Of a stretch of DNA of 64,000 bases, positions 47,108 through 56,098 are shown piece by piece. A program made the translations under genes and the position numbers. The notes beneath the pieces were generated by a model, which saw only the letters and a program-made list of their open reading frames with translations, was not told where the DNA came from and did no database searches. This DNA comes from Chloroflexota bacterium (GTDB taxonomy: Bacteria; Chloroflexota; Anaerolineae; 4572-78; J111): the NCBI GenBank assembly GCA_016860845.1, contig BOKF01000003.1, positions 62,001-126,000 of the forward strand. Reading direction: 5' to 3'. Positions within the stretch are counted from its first letter, which is position 1. Each line of letters opens with the position of its first letter.

Positions 47108-49801
47108 ATGAACAAGTTAAGTCAATATCTCATTATCTTCACCCTCTTGATAAGCCTAATGGTTATTTCATCAAGGACTACCGTTCCCAGCGCTGCCGCT
47201 CAAACGAATGTACCCCCAAATCTAGCCAAGGCTTACGGCAAATTACCCCTTCGCTTTGAGGCAAACCAGGGGCAGACTGATCCGGCCGTGAGATTCATTT
47301 CCAGAGGGCCTGGTTATAGCATGTACCTGACCGACAGTGGGTTTACCCTGGCGCTTGGCCAGGAGCAATCTACTGGTATCGCCGAGGATGCCGGGGAAGT
47401 TCCGGCTCCTGACATTCTAGCTGTGCAGATGTCTCTGGCTGGCACAGCCGATACCCTCCAAGAAGTCGTGGGTGTAGAACAACTGGCTGGACGTAGCAAT
47501 TACCTGATCGGCAACAATACAGACCAATGGGTGACCAATGTGCCCAATTATCGATTGGTAAAGTACGAGGAAGTGTATTCAGGAATCGACCTCCAACTCT
47601 ATGGCAATAGTCAGGGTCAGTTGGAGTACGATTTTATCGTCGCCCCCGGCAGCAATCCTCATCAAATCGTGATGGAATTTTCTGGGGCCGAGTCGCTGGA
47701 ATTGGACGAAGCCGGCAATATCCTCCTACGCCTGCCTGGCGGCGAAATTTTACATCAAAACACCCCAGTCATCTACCAGGAGGAAAACGGCGAGCAGTTG
47801 AGCGTAGCCGGAAGCTACATGCTGTCCGGCGACCAAGTTCGCTTGCAGCTAGGTCATTACGACGAGGCGTTACCACTGGTCATCGACCCGGTGCTGTACT
47901 ACAGCACCTTCCTGGGCGGCAGCAGTAACGATGTTGCCTATGACATCGCGGTTGACCAAAATGGCAGTGCGTATATTACTGGTTACACTTATAGCCTCGA
48001 TTTTGTAGTTTCCGATGGGGGTAATTATTACGACGGTGATCATAACGGCAGCGAGGACGTCTTCGTTACCAAAATCAATCCGACTGGAACCGATTTCGTT
48101 TATAGCACGTATATCGGTGGTAACGATAATGAAGGGGGCCTGGGAATCGCGGTCGATTCCAATGACCAGGCCTACATTACGGGCTACACCAGGAGCTATA
48201 ACTTCCCTGAGGGTAATGGTGGAGTCGGTCAACAATCTATTGAAGCGCAAGGCGGCTTTGGTAGCGGCTATCTCAACGGCACTGAGGATGCGTTTGCGAT
48301 TAAAATGAGCACCGATGGTTCCGACCTGGTGTACGCTAATTATCTGGGAGGATGGTCCAATGACCGGGGTCAGGATATCGCGGTTGACTCCGCTGGCGCG
48401 GCTTATATTACCGGCTATACCTTTAGCGAGGATTTCCCTGTTGAAGGCTACTATCTTCAGTATTATCTCCAGGGTAGCGAAGATGCGTTTGTTACAAAAG
48501 TAAGTCCCGCAGGGGATTATCTTGAATATAGCACTTACCTGGGCAGCTCCAGCACCGATGTTGCCACCAGCATCGCCGTTGACGGCGGTGGTTTCGCTTA
48601 CGTGGGGGGGTATACCTATGGCTGGTTCCCCATCACCTATGGCAGTTTCGACGATTATCCGAATGGCGCGCAAGAAGGTTTTGTGACCAAGATCAACACA
48701 AACGGTCCTGAGATGGTCTACAGCACTTTCCTGGGTGGCAGCGGTAATGACACCATTTACGACCTGGCGTTAGACTCTGGGAATAATATTTACCTGACCG
48801 GAAAAACTTATAGCCCTAACTTCCCGACCACAGCGGGTGTCTTTGACAGCGGCTATAGCGGTGGAGAGGATGCGTTTGTCGTTAAGTTGGATTCTTATGG
48901 CACCGACTTGATCTACGGTACTTTCCTGGGCGGCAGCCTGTCTAATTCGGCCAATGATGCCGGGTATGGCATCGCCGTTGATCTGACCGGGCAGGTCTTT
49001 GTGACTGGGTATACCTACAGCAGCAGTTTCCCGACCACTCCCGACGCCTTCGACACCTCTCACAACGGCAATGAGGACGTTTTTGTGACTCATCTGAGCG
49101 AGAATGGCAGTCAATTGATATATAGTAGCTTCCTGGGTACCCAGAACAACGAGGCCGGGTACGGAGTAGCAATCGATCTTGAAGGCAACGCTTACCTGAC
49201 CGGTTATACTCGTAGCAATCATTTCCCAACTGCGGGTGAAGTGCCCGGTGATGTTTATCAAGGCGGTGGTATTGATGCCTTTATCGCCAAGATATATGCC
49301 CAGGACCAACTGCCCCAGGATCCCGATGCTGACGACGACGGTATGCCCGACCAGTGGGAAGCGGACAATGGCCTTGATCCACAAATCAACGATGCGAATG
49401 GCGATCTCGACCACGACGGCCTGGCCAACCTGGAAGAGTATCAGAAGGGTACCAACCCAAATGATGCTGACACCGACAACGATGGTATGTCTGATGGCTG
49501 GGAGGACGGCAATGGCTTTAACCCGAAGGCAAACGATGCCAACGGGGACCTGGACAGCGATGGGCTCACCAACCTTGAAGAGTATCAGAATGGGACCAAC
49601 CCAAATGCTGGCGATAGTGACAATGACAGTATGCCCGACGGGTGGGAAGTTGATAATAACCTTAATCCGCTGGTGAATGATGCTTCTGGTGACCCAGACA
49701 AGGATGGGTTGACCAACGTGGAAGAGTACCAGGATGGTACCAATCCGCATATCGCCCAACAAAAGCCACCCAAGTATTATTTGCCGATTATCATGAAATG
49801 A
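47108..49801 (+). CDS. Secreted SBBP / TSP3 repeat protein (897 aa)
   Basis: Fourth and shortest member of the window's SBBP family. Signal peptide (about 1-35), N-terminal SBBP-associated domain (about 40-263; RFEANQGQTD, GRSNYLIGN), SBBP repeats (about 264-735; [22 protein letters not shown]), then a short TSP3 block (about 738-885; [10 protein letters not shown]) ending KYYLPIIMK. The domain plan is that of the 1700-aa protein without cadherin modules and with fewer TSP3 units. It is distant from the other members, and its leader contains structured RNA copy B. Calcium-binding, extracellular, probably retained by the shared C-terminal tail (inference). Confidence 0.93.
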   Translation: MNKLSQYLIIFTLLISLMVISSRTTVPSAAAQTNVPPNLAKAYGKLPLRFEANQGQTDPAVRFISRGPGYSMYLTDSGFTLALGQEQSTGIAEDAGEVPAPDILAVQMSLAGTADTLQEVVGVEQLAGRSNYLIGNNTDQWVTNVPNYRLVKYEEVYSGIDLQLYGNSQGQLEYDFIVAPGSNPHQIVMEFSGAESLELDEAGNILLRLPGGEILHQNTPVIYQEENGEQLSVAGSYMLSGDQVRLQLGHYDEALPLVIDPVLYYSTFLGGSSNDVAYDIAVDQNGSAYITGYTYSLDFVVSDGGNYYDGDHNGSEDVFVTKINPTGTDFVYSTYIGGNDNEGGLGIAVDSNDQAYITGYTRSYNFPEGNGGVGQQSIEAQGGFGSGYLNGTEDAFAIKMSTDGSDLVYANYLGGWSNDRGQDIAVDSAGAAYITGYTFSEDFPVEGYYLQYYLQGSEDAFVTKVSPAGDYLEYSTYLGSSSTDVATSIAVDGGGFAYVGGYTYGWFPITYGSFDDYPNGAQEGFVTKINTNGPEMVYSTFLGGSGNDTIYDLALDSGNNIYLTGKTYSPNFPTTAGVFDSGYSGGEDAFVVKLDSYGTDLIYGTFLGGSLSNSANDAGYGIAVDLTGQVFVTGYTYSSSFPTTPDAFDTSHNGNEDVFVTHLSENGSQLIYSSFLGTQNNEAGYGVAIDLEGNAYLTGYTRSNHFPTAGEVPGDVYQGGGIDAFIAKIYAQDQLPQDPDADDDGMPDQWEADNGLDPQINDANGDLDHDGLANLEEYQKGTNPNDADTDNDGMSDGWEDGNGFNPKANDANGDLDSDGLTNLEEYQNGTNPNAGDSDNDSMPDGWEVDNNLNPLVNDASGDPDKDGLTNVEEYQDGTNPHIAQQKPPKYYLPIIMK

Positions 49802-49885
49802 GCGTTTCCGATGATCTCTAATCCCTATACGTTGACCTTTACAGACAATTTGAAGGCCGATTAGAGTCTTTACCTAAAATATCTA

Positions 49886-49917
49886 CCCATCCTTCTGTCA
49901 TCGCATGGAAGGATGGG
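49886..49917. terminator. 10-bp stem-loop between convergent genes
   Basis: CCCATCCTTC pairs perfectly with GAAGGATGGG over a 12-base loop, between the convergent SBBP gene and dnaE2. There is no long T-run on either side, but the position fits a bidirectional terminator. Confidence 0.5.
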
Positions 49918-50094
49918 CTAATTCACCCAGAATTCTGACTCACACCATAAAACTGCCGGATTGAAACCAAAAAATTGCCGTTGAAAAGAGATAAAATAGG
50001 CTGAAAAACGACTTTCACGCCATGAATTTGGCGCATAATTCTGCCGAGAGTTGAAAAACGAATTTTGCTTTGATGGTCTCTGAATTACCCGCCG

Positions 50095-53000
50095 TTAGCC
50101 AGAATTTGCGGATGTACCAGAGCTAGCGTTGGTTATGAGAGACTGTATCCTGGTTGCAAGGACGCTGGCTGTATTCCCATTTTGCTGGACGATACCCTCC
50201 ACCAGGAGCAGAGTCTGGTCATTTAAGCCATGATTCTCCCAAGATGGCAGTTTTTTGATTTGAGTCACAATTTGTGGTCGCACGATCACATCGATCAAGC
50301 CATTCTCGTCTTCCAGAGTAAGAAAATGATGACCTTTGGCCGTCGGCGGGGCCTGATGAACAACCATCAATCCGGCTATCCATACCTGCCGCCCGGATAG
50401 CTGCGCCGCCAGTTCCGCGCTCCCTAGAATGCCTTTTTCAGCCAATTGACCCCGATAGAGCGCCATCACGTGCTCGCCGGTTGACAACCCCAGCACCTCA
50501 CGTTCCAACATCAACGCCTCGGCTTGAGTGAGTGGAGGCAATTTTAGTTCCTCTATAGGAGAGCTTAAATCCAATTCTTCCTCCCGGTAGCGTATCTGCC
50601 CCAACTCCCACAGGAGTTGGCGGCGGGGAATCCCCCAACCATCCATTGCCCCGGCCAGGATCAAGTTTTCAATCAAGTGACGCGCCAGACGGGTACGCCG
50701 ACAGAAATCTACCAGTCCAGTAAAATCCCTTGAACTTCTAGCTTCGACCACCCGGGCGCTGCCTCCCTTACCCAAACCGGCCACATAGTTAAAACCAAGT
50801 CGAATACTGCCATTTTCAACTACACAGCGCACCTGACTGCGGTGAAGGTCGACCGGCAGGACAGCAATCCCATGCCGCCGCGCGTCGCCCAAGATAACGG
50901 CGGGTGACCAGAATCCCATCGGGTGATTATTAAGTAATGAGACGACAAACGCCGCCGGATAGTAGCGCTTTAACCAGGCTGACTGGTATACGAGGACGGC
51001 AAAGGCAGCGGCGTGACTTTTGGCAAAGGAGTAGCCGCCAAAAGCCTGAAGATGGGCAAAGATTGTCTCGGCTATATCCAAAGAAACTCCATTCGCTTGC
51101 GCCCCAGTCAGAAAAGCGGAACGGAGGCGTTCTATTTCGGCTGCGCCCCGTTTGCTTCCCAAAGCCCGGCGCAATTGCTCGCCCTGCCCCGGGCGGAAGC
51201 CAGCCAAGTCGCCTGCTACTTTGATGACCTGCTCCTGAAAGAGTATTACGCCGAGGGTTTCGGCCAGAGCGGCTTCTAGCCGAGGGTGTAGGTAAGTCAC
51301 CGGCTCTTGACCCAATCGACGACGCAGGTAGGGATGAACCATATTGCCTTGGATAGGCCCGGGTCTGATGAGCGAGATGCAGATAACCAAGTCAGCCAAA
51401 CAGTGCGGTTTGAGCCTGGGCAGTATTTGCGTCTGAGCGCGAGATTCTACCTGGAAGGCGCCAATCGTATCGGTCTGGACAATCATCTCGTAGACTGCCG
51501 GATCGTCAAAGGTCAGTCGCCCCAGGTCAAGGGTTTGGCCCATGATCTCCTTAATGATAGCAACTGTTTCGACGATAGCAGAGAGCATCCGCAAGCCCAA
51601 GATGTCAATCTTGACCAATCCGACCGCTTCCAGAGCTTCTTTATCCCACTGCACTACCACTCGCCCCATCATCGCCGCTGGCTCCGTTGGCACCCGAGTG
51701 GCAAGGGGCGCACCAGTAATGACAAAAGCGCCATTGTGCAGGCCCAGGTGTCGCGGGAAGCCGTCAATCTGACGGCACAACTCTCGCAACGGCGTAAGCA
51801 CGTCTTTTGTTTCCTGAGACTCATCCACGTCATCTGAGTGGTCTATCACCTGGTTCAGCAGCGCTGGGGACAGGCCCAGTGCTTGCCCCACCTCCCGGCG
51901 AGCACTCCGTGCTTGAAAAGTGACAAAAGTGCAAGCCATCGCAGCGTACTCTGTACCGTAAAGTCCATAAATGTACTGAATGACTTCCTCACGCCGGTCG
52001 GCCTGGAAATCGAGATCAATGTCTGCCGCCGTGCTCCGCTCGGCTGACAAAAAGCGCTCGAAGACCAGACCATTGGCCAGCGGGTCAATCGGACTGATCC
52101 CCAAGAGAAAGGCAACCAGCGAGCTGGCTGCTGAACCACGTCCCTGGCAGCGAATGCCATGCTCCCGGGCATAGCGGACGATGTCCCAGACGATGAGAAA
52201 GTAATTGGCCAACCCAACCTGTTGAATTACGGCCACCTCGTGGTTCAGTTGCTCCCACACGCGCTCAGGTGGATCGGGGTAGTGGCAGGGGATAGCCTCG
52301 TGGCAGAGTTGATGCAGGTAGGTTCCCGCATCCAGCCCTAGCGGGATGGGAAAACGCGGCAACTCTTGCAAGCCGTAACGTAGTTCAAAGTGACAGCGGT
52401 CGGCCAGCTGAAGCGTATTGGTCAGAGCCCTAGGATAGGTGGCAAAGAGGGGAGCTATCTGGCGGGCTGGTTTGAGATAGAACTCTGAGTTGGGCCGCAG
52501 TAGCGGCCCGGCCTCATCCAAGTTCGTCCGATGTCGAATGCACACTAACACATCTTGCAAACGCTGACCATTTCGAGTGGCGTAGTGGACGTTGTTGGTG
52601 GCTACATAATTCAACCCCAATTGACGGGCTACTGCGACTAGCCCATCTACCAGAACACCATCTTCCGGGCGAAGGTGATGTTGAAGTTCAAGCCAGAAGT
52701 GGTCGGGGCCAAATAGCTCTCGATAGTGCCGGGCAGCCCTTAAGGCGGCGTCCCAATCTTTACGTAAGAGCGCCACCGCGACTTCTCCCTGTTGACAGCC
52801 GGACAGGGCGATCAGTCCGTCAGTTTGGCCGGCGAGCGCTAGGGGTGGAAGCGCTGCCTGGCCCTTAGGAGCATTGTGCTGGGCACAACTGATAAGTCGG
52901 CAGAGGTTAGTCCAACCGACTTCATTCTCGACCAACAAGGTCAGGTGATAGCCACTGGCGAGGGTCAACTCCGCGCCGAAAATGGGCCGCAGGCCGGCTG

Positions 53001-53166
53001 CTTGAGCGGCCTGGGCAAAATGAACGACTCCATACACATTATCGTGGTCGGTAAGCGCAAGAGCTGGCATCCCCAGCTCGACCGCCCGCGCTACTAGCTC
53101 TTCGGGATGGCTCGCCCCATCCAGGAGGCTGTAGTTGGAGTGACAGTGTAGTTCGACGTAATCCAT
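50095..53166 (-). CDS. dnaE2: Error-prone DNA polymerase III alpha subunit DnaE2
   Basis: C-family polymerase for translesion synthesis (1023 aa), working with ImuA and ImuB after DNA damage. The PHP domain opens the protein (ELHCHSNYSLLDGAS, LALTDHDNVYG). The polymerase palm includes AADIDLDFQADRREEVI with the catalytic aspartates and GRGSAASSLVAFLLGI upstream. A helix-hairpin-helix region and a C-terminal OB fold follow (VWIAGLMVVHQAPP, FLTLEDENGLIDVIV, about 925-985). Length is typical of DnaE2 and shorter than replicative DnaE1. The gene is last in an SOS-type operon, 90 bases after the DUF6504 gene, with an inverted repeat in between. Confidence 0.94.
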   Translation of the reverse strand: MDYVELHCHSNYSLLDGASHPEELVARAVELGMPALALTDHDNVYGVVHFAQAAQAAGLRPIFGAELTLASGYHLTLLVENEVGWTNLCRLISCAQHNAPKGQAALPPLALAGQTDGLIALSGCQQGEVAVALLRKDWDAALRAARHYRELFGPDHFWLELQHHLRPEDGVLVDGLVAVARQLGLNYVATNNVHYATRNGQRLQDVLVCIRHRTNLDEAGPLLRPNSEFYLKPARQIAPLFATYPRALTNTLQLADRCHFELRYGLQELPRFPIPLGLDAGTYLHQLCHEAIPCHYPDPPERVWEQLNHEVAVIQQVGLANYFLIVWDIVRYAREHGIRCQGRGSAASSLVAFLLGISPIDPLANGLVFERFLSAERSTAADIDLDFQADRREEVIQYIYGLYGTEYAAMACTFVTFQARSARREVGQALGLSPALLNQVIDHSDDVDESQETKDVLTPLRELCRQIDGFPRHLGLHNGAFVITGAPLATRVPTEPAAMMGRVVVQWDKEALEAVGLVKIDILGLRMLSAIVETVAIIKEIMGQTLDLGRLTFDDPAVYEMIVQTDTIGAFQVESRAQTQILPRLKPHCLADLVICISLIRPGPIQGNMVHPYLRRRLGQEPVTYLHPRLEAALAETLGVILFQEQVIKVAGDLAGFRPGQGEQLRRALGSKRGAAEIERLRSAFLTGAQANGVSLDIAETIFAHLQAFGGYSFAKSHAAAFAVLVYQSAWLKRYYPAAFVVSLLNNHPMGFWSPAVILGDARRHGIAVLPVDLHRSQVRCVVENGSIRLGFNYVAGLGKGGSARVVEARSSRDFTGLVDFCRRTRLARHLIENLILAGAMDGWGIPRRQLLWELGQIRYREEELDLSSPIEELKLPPLTQAEALMLEREVLGLSTGEHVMALYRGQLAEKGILGSAELAAQLSGRQVWIAGLMVVHQAPPTAKGHHFLTLEDENGLIDVIVRPQIVTQIKKLPSWENHGLNDQTLLLVEGIVQQNGNTASVLATRIQSLITNASSGTSANSG

Positions 53167-53187
53167 TGGGAAGGGAGTATGAAGTGC

Positions 53188-53245
53188 GGAGTAGGGAGTA
53201 GAGGGTTAAGGATTTTATGCTCCCTTACTTCCTACTCTCTACTCC
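53188..53245. repeat. Imperfect inverted repeat between DUF6504 gene and dnaE2
   Basis: GGAGTAGGGAGTAG (53188-53201) pairs with CTACTCTCTACTCC (53232-53245) at 13 of 14 positions over a 30-base loop. It lies directly upstream of dnaE2 inside the operon. Such GAGTAGGGAGTAG tracts look like a small dispersed repeat; effect on dnaE2 expression is unknown. Confidence 0.6.
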
Positions 53246-53255
53246 TTAATCTCAG

Positions 53256-53510
53256 CTAATCGTATAGCCGCTGCAAAAACCACGCACCCGTCGGCACATC
53301 TCGATAAATGACTACCAACAGACCGGTCTGGGTGGTCAGTTTGAAATACTCGCGCCAGACGCGCTTGCGCCACCAGCCCTGATCCACTCGCCAGCGCTTG
53401 GCGATTTCCTGAACCACATGGCATTGGCCCTGCCAGGTAAAAGCATACGGTGCGGCTATGGCATCGCTTTCGACAGTAATCCGTTCTCCATCAGGCCACA
53501 ACAGAGTCAT
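53256..53510 (-). CDS. DUF6504-like small protein of the imu operon
   Basis: Small soluble protein (84 aa) with a Trp-rich pattern (FTWQGQCHVVQEIAKRW, WWRKRVWREYFKL, VYRDVPTGAWFLQRLYD-like end). It matches what I remember of DUF6504 proteins that accompany ImuB and DnaE2 in actinobacteria. Its start overlaps the imuB stop by 4 bases, so it is translationally coupled. No function is established; a small accessory to the mutasome is the natural guess. Confidence 0.7.
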   Translation of the reverse strand: MTLLWPDGERITVESDAIAAPYAFTWQGQCHVVQEIAKRWRVDQGWWRKRVWREYFKLTTQTGLLVVIYRDVPTGAWFLQRLYD

Positions 53511-54712
53511 ATCGCGGCCACGGCCCGAAGTTGGAACCGGCTCTCCGGTAGGTAAGCAGCGGGATTGGTTACAGCGGCCTGGTAAAAGCAGTTCGCCCCA
53601 TAACGGGCAATCAAATCTGGCAGGCGCTCGTTCAGCTGCCGGACCTGCTCCATGCCGCTGCTATAACCGAATAGTTCAAGCTGCTGGCCCATAGCTGGCA
53701 GCAGATCGGCCAGGGTGATGGTCACGGCCACGATACCGCAGGTCACCTGGAGGCGATGCAGCAGCGCCTCCAAGTTCAAGGCCAGCCGCTCCGAGTTGCT
53801 GGTAGGCTGGCGCAGCACGATCTGATCAGCCCATTCTGTATCGTCCTCCAATTCCAAGCTCAGGTGCAGCAGCCGCGCTAGACGACCACTGTCCTGAAGG
53901 CAGTTGGCCAACTCTGCTGTCATCATCCGGCAGAGAGCTATCAGCGTGGCCCAATCGCAAACTGGGCCATCCAGTTGGCGCGTGGCCTGTTCAATGGGCG
54001 GAGAGCGGCGAGGCAACACTCGACGGTCGTCCTGACCCCGGGCTAGTTGGTGCAACCAGCGCCCGTAGGAACCGAATTGCGTCAGAACTGCGCCGGCGGG
54101 CAGGGCTGCAAATTGCCCCAAAGTACGTAGCCCCAACCGTTGAAAACGTTGGGTCAACTCTTCATCGAGAGGGAGCAGGTTGATCGAACGGGGAGCTAGA
54201 AAAACGGCCTCCTGGCCAGGCCCGACGACGAGGGCCTTGTTCGAGCTGGTGGCGGCAGCCGCCGCCCAGGTGGGAAACTTGCCGCTGGCCAAACCAAGCG
54301 CCGGGGATAGGCCAGTCTGGGTTCGCACGGCCCGGCCAATTTCCCGGCCTGACGCAATGGCGTCCATACTTTTGAGATGCCCCAAGTCAAGGTAAGCGTT
54401 GAGGGCCGGCTGGATCGCCTCCAATTCAAGCCGATCGGTGAAGCCGGTCAGGATGGTCAGCAGCTCATCACAATACTGTTGATATAGGGATAAATTAGCG
54501 GGAACAAGACGCGCTTGGGGACATAGCGCCTGAGCCTGTCGCAGCGACATCCCTGGTCTAAGACCCAGTTGGGCTGCCTCCCTTGAAACGGCATAGACGC
54601 GCGCCGGGACCCGGGCCGACTCGGTGATGACTAAGGGCAGAGCCGTTGGCGAGGACAGTATCTGGCGCTCAACGGCGGCAGCAAAGTATGGAATCAGGAC
54701 GCAGACGATCAC
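53507..54712 (-). CDS. imuB: ImuB, inactive Y-family polymerase-like mutasome protein
   Basis: Y-family DNA polymerase homologue (401 aa) that recruits DnaE2 to the sliding clamp. Family landmarks are present (VPARVYAVSREAAQLGLRPGMSLRQAQALCP, LGLASGKFPTWAAA, LGQFAALP helix-hairpin-helix). The catalytic acidic residues of true Y-family polymerases are missing: the N-terminal metal-site Asp is absent in MIVCVLIPYFAAAVE, and the SIDEAYLD motif reads ALNAYLDL. This is expected for ImuB. A beta-clamp-binding motif QLELFG (about 354-359) is visible. It overlaps imuA by 4 bases upstream and the DUF6504 gene by 4 bases downstream. Confidence 0.92.
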   Translation of the reverse strand: MIVCVLIPYFAAAVERQILSSPTALPLVITESARVPARVYAVSREAAQLGLRPGMSLRQAQALCPQARLVPANLSLYQQYCDELLTILTGFTDRLELEAIQPALNAYLDLGHLKSMDAIASGREIGRAVRTQTGLSPALGLASGKFPTWAAAAATSSNKALVVGPGQEAVFLAPRSINLLPLDEELTQRFQRLGLRTLGQFAALPAGAVLTQFGSYGRWLHQLARGQDDRRVLPRRSPPIEQATRQLDGPVCDWATLIALCRMMTAELANCLQDSGRLARLLHLSLELEDDTEWADQIVLRQPTSNSERLALNLEALLHRLQVTCGIVAVTITLADLLPAMGQQLELFGYSSGMEQVRQLNERLPDLIARYGANCFYQAAVTNPAAYLPESRFQLRAVAAI

Positions 54713-55485
54713 GTGCTATCCCCTTTTACCACGCCATTAAAGGTGATTGCGATGCGTGCATCCTGGCCTTCAGGCCCTAATTTGTTTCTGATAACGATGA
54801 CCCTGGCCTCATAGCCGCGCACATCGCGCCCTCGGTGCAGCCAGCGCTCTTTTTCGAGCAGCAGGCGTATCGTGGTGTAGTTAGGCAAAGCAAAACCACT
54901 CGGATAGTTAGCCTTGGATTGGACATCGCCAAATTGAAGCGGAGTCAAAAAAATGGGAGCACAGGAAGATTTAGCCAGGATTGAGGGGAGCTGTCGCAGG
55001 GCTACCGACAACGTCTGCGCGCCGTGAGGATCGGCGATGAGGTGAGTGATGGAGTTGAAGACCAGCACCCCAATGCCTCGACTGGCGATAAGGGATTGGA
55101 CGATTTCCAGGGCATCTTGTCCAGTACGGGGGCGCACCAGCAGCAGTTTGGCCAGATTGATATGGCAGCGAGCCGCATAGTCAGGATCGAAAGTGGACCC
55201 AAGGTCTACGTAAGCAGCTATGTCTCCTGCCGCCTGGGCGTTGGCGATGATTTTGAGGGCCAGGGTGACCATGCCCGAGGTAGGTGCGCCGAGCAGTTCG
55301 GTCAAACGGCCGCGGGGGATACCGCCGATTCCCATGGCTTTGTCCAGGGACGAAAAGCCGGTTGGGATATGAGGTACCTCAGCAGTCGGATTGGCTCGCT
55401 CTGCCGGATACAGGGCTTTGGTACCCCAACGCTGTTGAATGGCAGCAACAGTCGACTCCAAACGTTTCCGTTTCCTGGAACTCAC
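54709..55485 (-). CDS. imuA: ImuA, RecA-like mutasome protein
   Basis: RecA-fold protein (258 aa with the chosen start) that modulates the ImuB-DnaE2 mutasome. The core matches RecA/SulA-like ImuA (IPTGFSSLDKAMGIGGIPRGRLTELLG; the second half holds LRQLPSILAKSSCAPIFLTPLQF). The Walker A equivalent GAPTSGMVT lacks the lysine, as is common in ImuA relatives. I choose a GTG start at 55485 because GAGGGAGG sits about six bases upstream; the longer frame to 55554 would run through the LexA box. It is first in the operon. Confidence 0.87.
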   Translation of the reverse strand: MSSRKRKRLESTVAAIQQRWGTKALYPAERANPTAEVPHIPTGFSSLDKAMGIGGIPRGRLTELLGAPTSGMVTLALKIIANAQAAGDIAAYVDLGSTFDPDYAARCHINLAKLLLVRPRTGQDALEIVQSLIASRGIGVLVFNSITHLIADPHGAQTLSVALRQLPSILAKSSCAPIFLTPLQFGDVQSKANYPSGFALPNYTTIRLLLEKERWLHRGRDVRGYEARVIVIRNKLGPEGQDARIAITFNGVVKGDST

Positions 55486-55535
55486 AGCGTCCTCCCTCGC
55501 TCGTGAATGTGCAGGTCTAGTCTGGAAAGGTGCTA

Positions 55536-55547
55536 GAACATTAGTTC
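55536..55547 (-). promoter_or_regulatory. LexA (SOS) box of the imu operon
   Basis: GAACATTAGTTC (on the coding strand GAACTAATGTTC, preceded by C) fits the Gram-positive/actinobacterial LexA box CGAACN4GTTCG. It lies 50 bases upstream of the imuA start, exactly where an SOS operator is expected for this operon. Confidence 0.75.
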
Positions 55548-55623
55548 GGAGCACATTTTATAGCATTTCTATAGGTTGTCAAAATAAGACAGAAGAGAGG
55601 GCAGTTTTTTAACATTATCAGTA

Positions 55624-55648
55624 GTAACTGAACGAATCGTTCAGTTAC
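55624..55648. promoter_or_regulatory. 25-bp perfect palindrome, operator-like
   Basis: GTAACTGAACGA-A-TCGTTCAGTTAC: two perfect 12-base arms around one central base. The size and symmetry suit a TetR-type operator. No TetR gene is in the window; it lies between the imu operon and a decayed BNR fragment. Confidence 0.55.
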
Positions 55649-55688
55649 AAATCCGCAGCAGTCCTCTCCAAATGGCGCTATTTCAATC

Positions 55689-55978
55689 AAATAAAGTAGT
55701 CGTGGATCCGGGTTGATCCGCAAGTGGTATTTGCTGCCGACCCGGTTGGTCTGTTTCGCTCGAAATCTAGGGGACTGACTTGGGAAGCCAGCGGCCAAGG
55801 GTTAGGGAAGGTGGCCGTTGTCGCGCTTGCCTTGAATCCGGCTCAACTAGATCATCTGTCCCCCAGCGGCAGTAGCAATGACCTGCCAACTGCGAATGGT
55901 ATCGCGCTGCGGAAAAGCGAGCCATCTGCACTCGCGGCATACAATAAGATGAATTCACAGCAGAGACAGGGTCTTTAA
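55689..55978 (+). pseudogene. Decayed BNR-repeat fragment, copy of 58226-58482
   Basis: It aligns with the C-terminal part of the BNR lipoprotein gene 2.5 kb downstream: AAAGTAGTCGTGGATCC at the 5' end, then VFAADPVGLFRSK.GLTWEASGQGLG and VVALALNPAQLDHL. One inserted base near 55710 breaks the frame (stop TGA), and the sequence after about 55870 no longer matches. There is no start or upstream portion. This is a partial duplication, or the relic of an older gene preceding blaI. Confidence 0.8.
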
Positions 55979-56031
55979 GTGAACAATTCACCCCAATCGG
56001 ATGTCTCCCGGTGGAAATGATAAAAGTTGTC

Positions 56032-56066
56032 TTGACATTTCTTTAACCTTCTACTACAATTCTGTA
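56032..56066 (+). promoter_or_regulatory. blaI promoter with overlapping BlaI-type operator
   Basis: TTGACA (56032-56037), a 17-base spacer and TACAAT (56055-56060) form a promoter. The -10 is part of TACA-ATTC-TGTA (56055-56066), the core of the same palindrome found perfect at 57452 and 62890. BlaI/MecI repressors bind such TACA/TGTA dyads and control their own genes. Confidence 0.75.
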
Positions 56067-56098
56067 AGAGTTGAGCAGAAAGGAGCGGAAGGGATCGA

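Noticed and set aside
47870..48673. 267-codon minus-strand frame opposite the SBBP region
   Set aside because: Shadow of the plus-strand repeat gene; composition reflects reverse reading of SBBP repeats, with no start signals.
49940..50090. CRISPR-like ATTGAAAC words and repeated TGAAAAACGA after the SBBP gene
   Set aside because: Only two or three short, irregular matches with no constant spacer length; not an array.
54180..55520. Plus-strand frames opposite imuB and imuA (71 to 160 codons)
   Set aside because: The minus-strand mutasome genes are unambiguous, and these are antisense shadows.
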